Both the position numbers and the translations under genes were made by a program. A model generated the notes under the pieces. That model had not been told where the DNA came from, made no database searches, and saw only the letters and a program-made list of their open reading frames with translations. Positions 22,930 to 34,779 of a stretch of 64,000 nucleotides of DNA are shown here, piece after piece. Origin of the DNA: Gnetum montanum (lineage: Eukaryota > Streptophyta > Gnetopsida > Gnetales > Gnetaceae); contig MNCI01022113.1 of assembly GCA_015680685.1 (NCBI GenBank), positions 192,945 to 256,944 of the forward strand, written 5' to 3'. Within the stretch, counting starts at the first letter, position 1; each line of letters starts with the position of its first letter.

Positions 22930-23735
22930 AGGATCTTTCATCTATGACCAAGGAACAACTATATCAAAGAATTCAAAAATTAAAAGATTATATTGATTTT
23001 TGTCAAGAATCAAGCCTTTTATAGAGAAAACGTATGTTCAAATGCTAACATAACAATGAAAAAACAAAAATATTCTTCAAAGAAAAAAGGATGTATATTT
23101 GTATGTCTTCGATGTGACAAAAAAGAAAACATGCATTTTGGGACTTGACTCATGAAATTGAAATTAGAATTAAAGAAAATAATTATGATAATGTATGATT
23201 GGAGTTGGAAATGCTCTAATGAGTATGTAGAAGTTCAAAACCAAGTTTGAAAACACATTATTGTGGATTGGTTTAATTTTTGTAGAAATGTATGTGTAGA
23301 TGCTTTATTAAAAAATCCACAAAAAATTGGGGGTCCAAAAGAATAGTAGAGATAGATGAGTCCAAGTTTGGGGAAATAAAATATAATAGAGATAGACCTA
23401 TAGTAGATCATTGGGTATTTGGAGGAATTGAGTGTGACTTAAAGAATATGTTTCTTGTTACTATTCAAAATAGGTCTAAAGAAACATTGATAAATAGTAT
23501 TTATTAATGGATTAAACATGGTTCTATTATTTATAGTGATATGTGGAAGGCTTATGATTCAGAATAGCTTTATCAACTTTAGTTTGATCATAGGATGGTG
23601 AATCACTCCCTATATTTTAAAGACCCAGTGACAAGTGTTTGTACAAATACTATTGAAAGCACATAGCCAATAATAAAAGCTAACATTCCACAAACTGGTT
23701 CAAGAGTTACATGATTCATATCTCCTTTAATACAT
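22930..23735 (+). pseudogene. Merlin/ISXO2-like (IS1595-type) DDE transposase, decayed
   Basis: From 23292 one frame reads KRIVEIDESKFGEIKYNRDR, then DHWVFGGIE, SDMWKAY, NHSLYFKDPVTS and TNTIEST. These are the ordered motifs of the ISXO2-like transposase domain of bacterial IS1595/IS1016 and eukaryotic Merlin elements. Candidate catalytic residues are Asp 23355-23357, Asp 23538-23540 and Glu 23655-23657, all in one frame. Upstream the frame shifts by one near 23330: HIIVDWFNFCRNVC and KNPQKIGG are read in another frame. A Cys-rich piece (CLRCDKK) and YDWSW are recognisable near 23100-23200. At least four stops (near 23505, 23565, 23580 and 23664) disable it. Terminal inverted repeats were not found. 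Confidence 0.85.
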
Positions 23736-24097
23736 GTGGAGAAGGAAATATGCTCTAAGAAAAGAGGATGCATTTTTAATGTTGGTTAAACATATTTTTG
23801 AATTTTCTATAAACTCTTCTAATGATATATATCATTAATTGCTTCATTGTATATTTTTCAAATTCTACGATATTTTATTATATGAATTAAGAACATTAAC
23901 TCCTAAATTTATGTTCAAATCCCCTCATAAATTTATAATATTTTTTTAAAAAATTGAGATAATTTTTAATGCTTTAAATAAGCGTAAGCTTATTATATAG
24001 GAAGGAAGTGTTACAATCTAATTTAATATGATTAAAAGCATATCCCAAGACCTATAGCTAAAATGATACATTAAAAGACATGTATTCTTCTTTAGCT

Positions 24098-24160
24098 GAT
24101 CACTGGTGGCTCAAATAGTTATCTCATTACCTTGTTAAACAAGAGGTTGTAGGTATTATT
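24098..24160 (+). mobile_element. Possible tRNA-derived SINE head
   Basis: TGGTGGCTCAAATAGTTAT resembles a Pol III A box, and AACAAGAGGTTGTAGGTA resembles the anticodon-arm to B-box part of plant tRNA-derived SINEs. The B box itself is poorly kept, and neither a tail nor a target duplication was seen. Confidence 0.4.
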
Positions 24161-24952
24161 ATATTCTTTTACTTTTTTTAAATATGATCTATTGGCTATA
24201 TGCCTTGGGCTATACATATAGTTAGCTTATTTTAGGTTTGACATACCTTTCCCAACCTATTATTTGATTTCAAATCTCTCTTATGTCTTCTCTTATTAAT
24301 CAAGAGTTGTCAAAACTAGAATTTAATAAAAAATATTCAAGATTTTTTATTATAAGTCAATGAAATCTATGTATTCATAGAAGCACACATGTATACCTTA
24401 ATGTCTCCCCTCAATTTTGGTTGTGATTACTTTCTTTCCCTTAAAAGTAATCACAATATAACATTGTTAGTATTTCATCCATGACAAGGGTAATGAGAAT
24501 GTAGTATCAAGGGATGCTATATGTTCAGGTTTCACTTTCAAAGCTTGGATAAGAAAACAATGGAAATCTTGGATGAATATGAAATTTAATTTTCAATTAA
24601 CTCTGAATCTACAATTCATTACTTGATATCATGGATGCATCATGTCCTTTCTACCATTAAGGACTAATGATATAGTTAAGCTCGGCTAGTTACTTAGGTT
24701 TCTCTAACTTTCATGTAGTACCTTTTAATTAACCATGATTTAAAATTACAACTTTCCTCTAGATGCTAAACTTATAATGCATTTTAATCATGCAAGGGTT
24801 TTATCATGATTGGTGCTCTTTCACGAAAAGCCTTTAGAACAATGTCCATTATAATATAGAATCACTTAATAGATTATATTATTAGATATAGTTCTCTTTG
24901 AATACACAACCTAGTAGTTAGTGAGTTCATCAACCAAACATAATAATTAGTT

Positions 24953-25044
24953 TTACTAGTTTTTCTATACACCTAAACAATATATTACTTAATGTAGTGT
25001 ATTACTAGTTTTTCTATACAACTAAACAATGTATTACTTAATTG
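24953..25044. repeat. 49-base tandem duplication
   Basis: The unit TTACTAGTTTTTCTATACAC... occurs at 24953 and again at 25002 with few differences. Confidence 0.8.
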
Positions 25045-25314
25045 TTATCTTAATAATAATATTTTTGGAGTTAAGTAGTTTTTGTTATTTTTTTATTATT
25101 AATAATAGTTTTAGAGTTAAGTATTTGTTGCTACCCTTCTCATTTAACCATTTCTTCGTAAAAGTTACTATGACACCAAAGAAATAACATGTTTGTCTTC
25201 TCTCATTTGATTACTTTGAAATATATTACTCGTTCTTCTTCACAAAATAAAATGTATAGAATATTGAATTAAAAATACAAAATAAAAAAGTTTCCATCTT
25301 TTAACACATGATTT

Positions 25315-25520
25315 ATTTCGAGTTTCACGTGAAACATCATTACAAGTTCAACACACAATGTTGCTTCTTTTTTAACATAGAAAGTTATTTCCAGTTGCAA
25401 TGTCATTTTCACTTTCAATGAGCAATGTTGTTACATGTCATTTCCACTTCAATCTACAATGTCTTTCCAGTTGAACATGTAAGGTCTTTTCCAGTTTCAA
25501 CATCTATAATTGTTTGTCAC
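25315..25520. repeat. Second patch of the minisatellite
   Basis: Units such as GTGAAACATCATTACAAGTTC and TGTCATTTCCACTTCAATC have the same wording as the array at 18.9-21.1 kb. Confidence 0.65.
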
Positions 25521-25879
25521 ATAAAAAAGGAAGAAAAATAGTCGTGGTGCTGCAATGAAAGATCATTAGCATCAAAAATAAAATGACAAATTTCTTCCTT
25601 TTCCAAGCTTTTAATGGTTACCAAATGCAATAACTGAGCTTTACTTTCTACTCTAGCGTCCTTCAAAAAAATTGATAATGGCTATAGCTTTTTCTCTTCC
25701 ATGATTCTTTTGTCAATGGATTGAAAATGGCTACAACTTATCTTCTCTCATGATGATCTATCAAATTAATGATAAAAAATGAAAAAATTGGCTTCAAATT
25801 GCTATTATAAGTTGAAATATTTTATTGGCTTTAACATATCATACTGAAAATTATGTTCTTGCTACTTTAAAGTATCTGG

Positions 25880-28302
25880 CCATCTTTTGTAGCTCTTGAT
25901 AATCCATCATTCTTCTAGCCAGGTTTACTACTACATATTTCTACCCTTGGTAGCTAGACTTGACTACTTCTAATTCAAAATTTATGATGTAAAGCTTTTA
26001 TTATGTATCTTTTCTATCTCCAAACTTCTTTTCATACATGGAATACACCTTACCTACCTATTATCTCAACTTTGTTCTTAGTTTGCCTACTAACCCCATG
26101 TACTCTGTCAAGTCTTCTATCTACAAGTCTTTATTCTTTAGCTTAGCTTGATAGACATGGGCAAGGCTATCCAAGATGGGTTGCCAATCACATGTTTGTT
26201 TTATAATAAAATTGATCTTCGCTTTGGCCATTTAGATTTCTTTTTCATTAATCTACTTATACATGCCCACTTGGTCTTTGAAATGCTTCTTAAGTCTCTC
26301 ATGTTTCCTGGTCTCATTTTGCCATGTGCTAATTTTAATAGTTGACTTTTTTTGAACTACACATACTTCTTCCATTGATCAGGTTTTGTTTTCATGAGCC
26401 AATTATCTTATATCAAGGTTGACTATAGTAAACTACTCTCTAAGAAAATGAATGCTTTATTCTAATATGTTCTTTTGCTTTTCTATGTTTGTTAACCTTA
26501 AGTTTTCTGCAAAAATCTTCTTATTTTCTTCTTCTAGTGTAGTAATGACCTTAGCATGTGCATATGATGCATTCCGTATTACCTTCTTATTTTCCATTCC
26601 CATTCATTTTTATTTGGTCATCAATTGAAAAATTTATTCATCTCTAAATAGTGCCAACTTATCTAGTGCATTGTGTCTTGTAGGATCTTGTCCTTCTGTT
26701 CTCAATGTGGCTAACTCTTCTTATAATCTTTGCACTTCATTTTCTGCATGTTGCATCCTTATTTCTACCATGATTAGCTTGCCTTTTATGGATATTAACC
26801 TTAACTACATTGTAGTGATATTTTTGGAAATATCAAAAAGATTCTACATGACTTGTCTTCTCTACAGTAGTCTCTCTAGTGCATCTTCATGTTCTATAGT
26901 GGTCATTGAAACTTTCACTAATGTTTCTACATCTTTAGCTCTAGTAATATCTGCCAATGGACCAATAGGAATATTAAAGGATTATTTAATATAATCATTT
27001 ATGATTTCTAGTACTCTTGATACATCTTGATGTTACATTACCACCATGGTGGCTCATGCTCCAGTCTCTAACATGACCTAAAAGAATGCAGTGTCCCGTG
27101 AAACCTATTATGTCCAATAATCATCCTCTCCTACTTATAAAAATACTTGACCACTTATAGGTCCTATGAATGAAGCATGTTTATTAGGATCATCTCTAAC
27201 TCTATACATGCTTAAGACTTCCCTATTGTCCAAACTTATTATTTTTGCTATCTACTATAGATAGCTCATTGAAAGTCTATAGTGTTGTTGTGCTAGTGGA
27301 GCACTAGGACCTACTCTTTCTGTAGCTGGGGTTAACCCATGGGTAATACCTATTCTTTACCTATGGCTAGAATATTTTCCCCTGGTGTTGATACTACTAT
27401 AGCCTCAGTGCATGCTAGTCTCTCTACTTGATCCTTCTTAGGTAGTGATGACTTGAAAATTTTAGCATATGATGCATTATGGGCTTTGCGAAGAATATCA
27501 TTGGGGAATGGTATAGTAGATATCTCCATCTTCTTCTCTTCAAATCTTCTTTGTATCTCTAGAAATATTAGATGAGCAATGTTGGTCTAGAATATCCCCA
27601 TCAAAATGGTGCTTTTACTGGCAACATAAGTGGAAATTTGATTGAGCCTCTTTATTGGGAAGATGTGGTATGTCCCAATCTTGAAGTAAATATTTTCAAC
27701 AATAGATAATTCACTATATTTCTTTTTAATGATTCCATATGCCTTCTATAGCCATAAATTTTATGCATCTATGTCGAACCTTGTAGATATTTGGATGATA
27801 CTAGCCTCAACATTTGGTAAACCTAAAGCTTTTATTAAATAGGAAAAAATTACTTACTCGATCTTCACTACCGCATCTTCCTTTTTTTTTCTAGAATTGA
27901 TAAGCTTCTTTTAAGTATCATTTTTCATTTCTTGAGATGGTTGGCCATAACAGAGAAGCTTGTAGTTGTTCATGGACTTCTGCAAGTGCAAACTTCACGA
28001 AGGGTCCAAAACTAAGTTCCACTATGATAGTGGACATGATGTACTTCTCCTAAATAGCTTGAGGACACTCATTGGAGACTGTAAGGCATTGTCCCTATTC
28101 TAGAGTTGGGAGTGCATTAGATTATGCCTGTGTAGATTACCCTGTTATAGGTGTGGACTGATTGATGCTCTAGAATTGTGCTTTTTGCTTCACAGAAAAA
28201 GTTTATTCTATGCCTCATCCTCTACCTCTTCTTTTAGATCTCTTCTCCCTTGGTTGTGATGGTCCCTCAACTTTGGGTCATTTTAGTAACTTTTTTAGTC
28301 AT
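25880..28302 (-). pseudogene. Copy B ORF2, decayed
   Basis: Homologous to copy A ORF2. It starts MTKKVTK at 28302 with a basic region (EKRSKRRGR), then SFGPFVKFALAEVHEQLQ (compare FGPFLEKALEDVKTQLQ in A). Then follows the PF20167-like block YFKIGTYHIFPIKR ... LIFLEIQRRFEEKK ... IPFPNDILRKAHN at about 27700-27450. The C-terminal part (26800-26430) reads MVEIRMQHAENEVQRL, TTLEEENKKIFAENLRL and similar, a clear coiled coil. Many stops and frame shifts are present. The left end is approximate; no polypurine tract or 3' LTR of copy B was found beyond it. Confidence 0.6.
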
Positions 28303-28889
28303 AAAGAATTTTGAGATTACCCAAATATTCCAAAAAAAATTTCTAATAGCTCATAATCCTTAATCAGATTTTAGGTATGATGAAAATCATTAGATATAAT
28401 CAGATTTATTCTTATTTTGGATTACAAAGTTAGGAAAATTTGTTAATTTGGACAAACCCTTATTTAGAAAAATCCTTATTAAACAATTGATTGAAAAAAA
28501 ATTATTTTAAAAATCCATCACTACCCTTGATTTATTGTTTAAGATATATTGAACTAGAAAATTGGAGAGAATAATTGAGTTTGAATTCGTTAGGCTTATT
28601 AACTTATATTAAATCAAAATATTATTATCTTATTATTCTTACCCTTAATTATTCTTCTAGGCATTAGATAATTTTAATGTGATTTGTAAAAAACTACATG
28701 CAACTCTCTTCCCTTCCCCACTCCCTTCAACCTCACACAACTAAGATGGTCACTCTATGAGTAAAAGAAACAAGAATGGCTCAAAATGAAGGTTCGATGA
28801 GGAAGGTATGGAGCTTTGAACTTGTGAGATAGAAAAATAGCATGAACTTCCTTCATGTGAAATGATGGAATAAATTTTTTTTTCTAATG

Positions 28890-28990
28890 GTCTACATGTA
28901 TATATAGATTTTATAAGTGTCATATGATAGATGCAACATTGTTGATGCAATATCATAGCCTTCATGATATCATATCTATGATATCATTGT
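28890..28990 (-). promoter_or_regulatory. Internal copy of the LTR U3 module plus TATA-like box, copy B
   Basis: At 28947-28989 the plus strand has repeated GATATCAT words (ATATCATAG, ATGATATCATA, TATGATATCATTG). The LTR of copy B has the same kind of module at 50921-50948 (TTATGATATCATAGG, ACGATATCATAG). A TATA-like TATATATAG lies at 28899-28907, downstream on the minus strand. The location, upstream of ORF2 and after the 3' non-coding block, is the same as in copy A, while the module itself differs between A and B as their LTRs do. Confidence 0.5.
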
Positions 28991-29219
28991 TATAATCTTA
29001 AAAATTTTGCAAATTTTGATGGAAAAAATGAATTGAAGGTTAGTATGGAAGATATAAAGGTGATCCAAAGGATTCTTAATCATAGATTATGCTTAGAATT
29101 TGTTGTTAAAATTATGTGAAAGAAGGAGTTTGGGCAAGGTAATCTAATTAAGATTGTAGAAGATGATTACTTGAGTATTCCGAAGGTACAAGATGATGTG
29201 GAATTAGTCATCAAGTATG

Positions 29220-30560
29220 AAACACAAGAGTTATACAATTGGATCCTCTCAAAATCAGGATCCTCTTCTTAGTGTCCTTGTATAACCACACTTATAATTA
29301 TCTATGGGCACTCAAGGAGTTGAATGTAAATCATACCTATTTTCCAAAATATATAGCTTAGTATTATCACCATAAGAAAATAATACTATATTTTATAAAA
29401 CTATCAAATATGATTATACATAATAGTGAGGTGGAATAGTAGTAGCAGGGATTGCAAAAAATTGAATGTGAGGTTTTTTTACCATAAGCATAGTGAATTT
29501 TATGTGTAATGTATGGTTAAAATGATAATTAGCCTTTTCTTCCAAAATCCAAACCAAGTCCATATCACTTACTAGTAACATCATGTTGTATCATCCAAAA
29601 ACTGATAAGCATAAGGCTATCACAACTACAAGAAAATATTATTACTTGGCAATGAAGTACTATGAAGCAATTTATTATCTACATAGTCTATTTAAAAGGA
29701 GACTTGACCATTGAACATAGGAGTGCCTTTAGGCATGAGTAACATGTCTTTCTAGGTCCATAACCAATGTGAGCCCAAGAATCTTAAAATTTTTGAGAAG
29801 TCACCTACCTTTAGGCATGGGTAACATGTGTTTCCAATGGAACCACTAAACATTTTTATTATGTGTACCTATTATGTTATTACTATGTCAAACTTACTAG
29901 AGGAAAACCTTCAGGCATGGATAAAATGTCTTTCTAGTGACATGGCAAGGTAGCACTTATTTTAGAATACATTTCTATTTTTCATTAGAACTTTAGTAAA
30001 TAAAATAACTTAACAGCATAATAAGGCTCATAGTAATAGCTTTAAATAATCCAAAAATCCCCTTGATGTCATACCCTTTTCATTCCCACTTGGTTCTACA
30101 TCTTTCCATCCAAACATAATGATCATTAGTTTATTTTAGTTTTATTATAAAATGAATATCATTATGTTCATGATAGAAACCTCTTTATTATTGGAAGTGA
30201 GTGGATGGATGATGTAATGTTACTTTATATATAATCAATCCTTTAATGATTTTTTAACATTGGATGAAGCTATTATTGTTTTAACTATATCCTATTTATT
30301 CCTTTACACTTTCTTAGAAAGATGAACAAAAATATGTACATGAGAAATAATAAAACTATAAAGAGAATGAGAAACAAGTAAGAATAGAAAAATGTATAAA
30401 TAATTTGAAAATTATTAAAGAATGAAAAATGAGAAGAAATGTGAGAAATATGAAAGAATAGAAAATATATTAAAGATTAAAGAAAATACCAAAGATTTAG
30501 AAACATATAACAAAAATTATAAAACAAAAAAGTTAAAATACACTTATCAATTCGTGATTT
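29220..30560 (-). other. Copy B 3' non-coding block
   Basis: It aligns in order with copy A 2530-3840: the TATACAATTGGATCCTC block near 29230, the CCAAACCAAGTCCATATCAC block near 29550, a run of short CTTTAGGCATGAGTAACATG repeats at 29720-29930, and an A-rich GAGAAATATGAAAG-type stretch at 30300-30540. No coding signal. Confidence 0.6.
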
Positions 30561-30900
30561 AAGATAGGGTGCCTCCCCCATAACTGAACTCATGGATGAG
30601 TGTTTGAAAAATGGATTGCACATCCCTATGATCATAAACTATAGGTTTCTTGTTTATCATCCTTAGTGATTTATGTTTTTTTCTATTACTCCATGTAAGA
30701 TTGATGATAATCGAGTTTTGATCTTTTGGAGATACATATCTTGTTGGATAAAGATGGTCTTTCCATTTTAGAAGGTCCAAATATGTTTTATTGTTTAATC
30801 TTAATTTTATGTTTTGAGTCTCCATGTTTACTATTTGTTTTTTGTGTATGGCTATGGTTTAGGATATCCTTTTGTTAACTCTTTATTTGGATCATTTTCT
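30561..30900 (-). pseudogene. Copy B scar where RT and integrase are missing
   Basis: The polypurine-like motif (30571-30584) is followed, in the element's upstream direction, by an 88-codon open frame at 30825-30559 and then directly by the RT-protease linker. The RT, RNase H and most of integrase present in A, C and E (about 3.3 kb) are absent. The open frame (KTYLDLLKWKDHLYPTRYVS) is unrecognised. Copy D has a comparable short replacement at 46362-46562. Confidence 0.55.
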
Positions 30901-31944
30901 TGAGATAGAAGTTGATAAGTGGGTAGGATGTTTCCATGCATGTTTTGGATAGTTTTATGTTCTCATTTCTTAATCACTAGATGTCTTTTGATTTAGTGAC
31001 TATTGTTTCTTTTTGTAAACACACTTGTTTTTCAAATTTGTTATGGACTAGTGTAAGGATCATGTTAACATTTTGAACTTTTAGTCCATAATTGCACCCT
31101 TCTTCATTGTAACTAATGCATGGAATTCTTTACGTCTGTATCAATCCATGATCATCTTCATTGAAAATTTCCAACAAAAAGTCTCTCATTCCTAACTTAG
31201 CATCAATTTTTCTAAGCCATGCTCTCCTCGTAATGATAGAAAATTTACTATTATCATTGTTCACATTGATCACCAAACAATATGCTCGATAAGATCATCC
31301 ATTGATAGTGATCACCACATCTTCTACCTATCCCAAAGGAATTTCAACCTATTAATTTACAAGCTCTAGTATTATGTTTCACTTCTTTAATGTGGGTAAA
31401 TTCTAGGCCCTAGAATCTAGTAAGCTTTCAATGGTGTAATCTAGAATTGAGATTCACCCATGCCCTAGAATCTAGTAAGCTTTCAATGGTGTAATTCTAG
31501 TAATTTCCAAATAAATGAAAGGGCTTCCAGGATCAATTCTTTTATTAGGAAGAGTTTCTACTTTTATCTAATTTGATACTATATTAGTTAGCATCATAGT
31601 TGTAATCTTCTAGATTGATAATTATGGAAGCATGATGGTTCTAGGAGGATTTGTCATACGAGGAACATGGTTGAATGAAGTTTCTACTATACCAGTGTCT
31701 TCTAGAGTTTTTTTGAAGAAACAATGTTTCCTAGATTTGCATGTAGTATTGTAAGTATGATCCTCACTCAGTATATTAACTATCATGGTAGCACTTTTCT
31801 GCTATGGTTGTGACGACAATTCTCCTTACATAATCGACATTGGTATTGGTGGTAGAGGATTAAGAGCTTGATAGAATGGTCCCACTACTAGTTAAGATAT
31901 GTAAGGTTGTGACTCAATGTGTGGGGTTGTAGGCCTATGATATT
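30901..31944 (-). pseudogene. Copy B protease and C-terminal gag, up to the copy C insertion
   Basis: The region 31050-31500 aligns with the protease of A, C, D and E: the CATAATTGCACCC ... AATGCATGGAATTC block near 31080 and the CTAAGCCATGCTCTCCTCG block near 31215. The active-site segment ESLLDSRA is present twice because 34 bases at 31407-31440 are repeated at 31462-31495. Beyond it, 31650-31944 is the Pro/Gln/Tyr-rich gag tail, which stops abruptly at the LTR of copy C and resumes at 38982. Confidence 0.7.
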
Positions 31945-32778
31945 TGATGAGCAATGAGGTACCCCTATGTCCAACCATACGAATCACTAAGGCGTTTACG
32001 TGCAATCTAGTCAAATTCTGTGGACCTATAGTTCTCTTATATACTAGCTCTTCTAGGAAGTGAAATGAGCATTAAGAACATTCATCATCTTCCCAACTAC
32101 ACTTGTGAGGCTCAAGGGTATGTTTAAGTGTAATTGAGATATATGATTTTTCTTATTTTATATTTTATAGATTCGGTTGCCTACAACAAGAATGAAGAGT
32201 ACAGTAATTTAAAATCTATTTGATTACTACCTATCTAGCCTAACACAAGTAACCATTCCACTTTCCTAAACACATATAGTGCTACTGGGTTACCAAATGT
32301 TAAGCATTGTTGGGTTACCAAGTACTATATGTATGCTCGAAGTGCTCAAAGTGGTCATGCTTGTGTTCATTAACAATTGGAAATAAATTGCTCAATTTAA
32401 ATGCATTAATGTAAAAATCATGAAAGTGAAGTGCATTAAAGAAAATATTAATATATTCTTAGTGCTACAAGGATTGTCAAAAGAGTTCATTTTATTCCTG
32501 TCACACTACTGTGCTCAGGTACATCTGTGCTCAAACAAAGAATCATACACACTTAGACTCCTTCTGTGGGCACTCAAAAAATATTCTAACTCTGAGGAAA
32601 ATAAACTATAAGAGCTTCACTACTTTGACTAGAAAGTAAAAAATAATGCCAAATTAGAAGCCTAGGTGCTACATTTATAGGCCAGTATATACCCCCCGAC
32701 ATCGAATACTCAATGTTGCATCAAGACCCCCGACGTCGAATACTTGATGTCAAAGCATGAGAAAAATGTGTCTTATCA
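31945..32778 (-). repeat. 3' LTR of copy C (834 bp)
   Basis: On the plus strand it begins TGATGAGCAATGAGG and ends GTGTCTTATCA beside the polypurine tract. It pairs with 38156-38976. By eye about 35 differences occur in the first 295 aligned bases, so it is an old insertion. The U3 module is a doubled CCCCCGACRTCGAATACT unit at 32692-32755; the TATA box is at 32671-32680. Confidence 0.9.
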
Positions 32779-32792
32779 TACCCCCACAATTC
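32779..32792 (-). other. Polypurine tract of copy C
   Basis: Minus strand GAATTGTGGGGGTA immediately before the LTR start TGATAAG. It would prime plus-strand DNA synthesis. Confidence 0.8.
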
Positions 32793-34760
32793 AATGAAAA
32801 CTCATCCTCAAGGGTAGAAGAGGAGGAATAAGTTCTTTACAAAAAATATTGGGTAGGTATGGGATTATTGACTGACATACAAACTGACTTAAATGGAATA
32901 ACAGACTCTGAGTGCCCAAGCGTATAGAGTTACAACTTTTACAAAATTGGGTATTCATGATAAGAGAAGTGAACACCTTGGATAACATTGACATTTGACA
33001 CCTCTTGGAAGTAGAAGAATGAGAGAGAAAATCCAACAATCATGAACAATCCTCATTGTGTGGTATTAGTGCATTATCCTTGGCAAAGATAGTCTTGCTT
33101 CCAGTCCATGCTTCCCACTATAATCATAATAGGATCATGAATTAGTATGTAATGTGTAATACATAATTGTTAAATGCCTTGTCTCATTAGTGGTTACACT
33201 CGGCTAGGTTGTGATTATGGTAGATTGATTCTTTTAGTAGTGTTAGCAAGAAGGTTGACAAGTAGAGTAAAATAGATAAGTAGTCCATAAAATTTGAAAA
33301 AGTTCAGCACAAGGAAAATATTTGAAGAGGGTATAAAAATTCACAACAATAAAAAGAAAAGTTCACTAAAAAATGTTGTGAAGATGTGCACAAGTGGATG
33401 TCATTGGTGGGGTAGAATTTGATGGTAAGAGTGTCTAAAGGTAAAGAACTTAACTAGCCCAACCAAAAGATATGCAAGTGGATCTTCCCCAAGTAGGCAC
33501 AACCCTTTTATGCCCTTGCGTAACCTCAAACCAAAGAGTCTGTGGGCTTCATGGATGATTAATGATTACAAAAGGTTAAGTACAAAAACTCAGAAGAAAC
33601 TAACTAAGAATTTTAACATATCAAACTAAGACATCAAACTAGAACATGAAACCGATAGTGAGGTGAGACATGGAAAGAATAGATGGATGAGAGAGAGTCA
33701 AATGGAGTTCTTATTTATGATCGCATGAAGTCCCTAGTGGATTTTTTGGTTAAATGACTTGATAGGATCCATCCTTAGTCTAGACCAAAACTAATCTCGT
33801 TCAATGAATTTGCATCATCATTCTAAGACTAGTCCATCCCCTGAGACATAAGAGTGCTTCCCTAAAACAACCACCATTCCTTATCAAAGAAGAAGTAGGA
33901 AGTGAGGAATGGCCTTAGTTAGAGGGGACTAGTCCCATAACCAATGCATGTAGATCATTTATTTTTTCTAAGGGGTATGCTTTGAATTCCCATTATTTTT
34001 TTAAATGGGAACCACACCATGCAAAGACACATGCATTTATTTGGTCCAAGGGGTGTGCTTTGAATTCTCATCATTTTTTCGTTGTTTTTTTTTCTGATGA
34101 GAACCACACCATGCAAGGACTTGTTCAACTTCCTTTTATTAATTAGCACGAAACAGTAAGAAGTTCATGAAAAAACACATGTACCTAGGCAAACAAAAAG
34201 TCAAAGAATACTGAATCTCCTGAAAACCACATCCTATTCAAACTTTTGAATCTTTTCCAATTTTGGAAACTACCAAAGTCACAAATTTATTAAAGTTGTG
34301 TTAATGAAAAAGGGATTGCATGTTTCTAGAAAAAGAAAAACCATAGAGTTTGTGGATGGGTGGATGTTATGAACTCATTGCTTGTTGCATGAAAAGGAAA
34401 CCATGTCCTAATTATCCATAACAAAATTCAAGGCCAAAAACTAGACACCAACAATTAAATAACAAAAATAGTACCTACCATCATCAAGCAACACATTGCC
34501 ATTGTACCTAGTACTTATTAACAAAAAGTTAGAAAATCACAATAAAATAAAATAAAATAAAAAAGTATAAAATATTCAAGAAATAGAAAATATAATAATG
34601 AGAACATAAATCAAAAAATTAGAAAAGAGTAATAGCATGAAAACAAGAAGATGTAAAATAAAGAATGTGTAAAAGAAAAAATATGTAAAAAAAAAGTTGA
34701 AAAACTGAGGAGCCACTTATATGATTAGCATGGATGGCCATCTCCCCCATGACTAAGTTG
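32793..34760 (-). other. Copy C 3' non-coding block (no ORF2)
   Basis: It holds the leader-like block (33115-33235), the AAGTGGATCTTCCCC block near 33480, two stem-loop units (33974-34018 and 34052-34110), a TAAAATAAAATAA/GTAAAAGAAAA stretch (34520-34710) and the polypurine-like motif (34736-34752). ORF2 is absent. No gene seen. Confidence 0.65.
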
Positions 34761-34779
34761 AAAGGAGGAGATCTGAAAT

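Larger units (their letters stand above)
23736..25314. other. AT-rich region with a probable SINE head and a short tandem duplication
   Basis: No gene is seen. It contains a tRNA-like head at 24098-24160 and a 49-base tandem duplication at 24953-25044 (unit begins TTACTAGTTTTTCTATACA). Confidence 0.5.
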
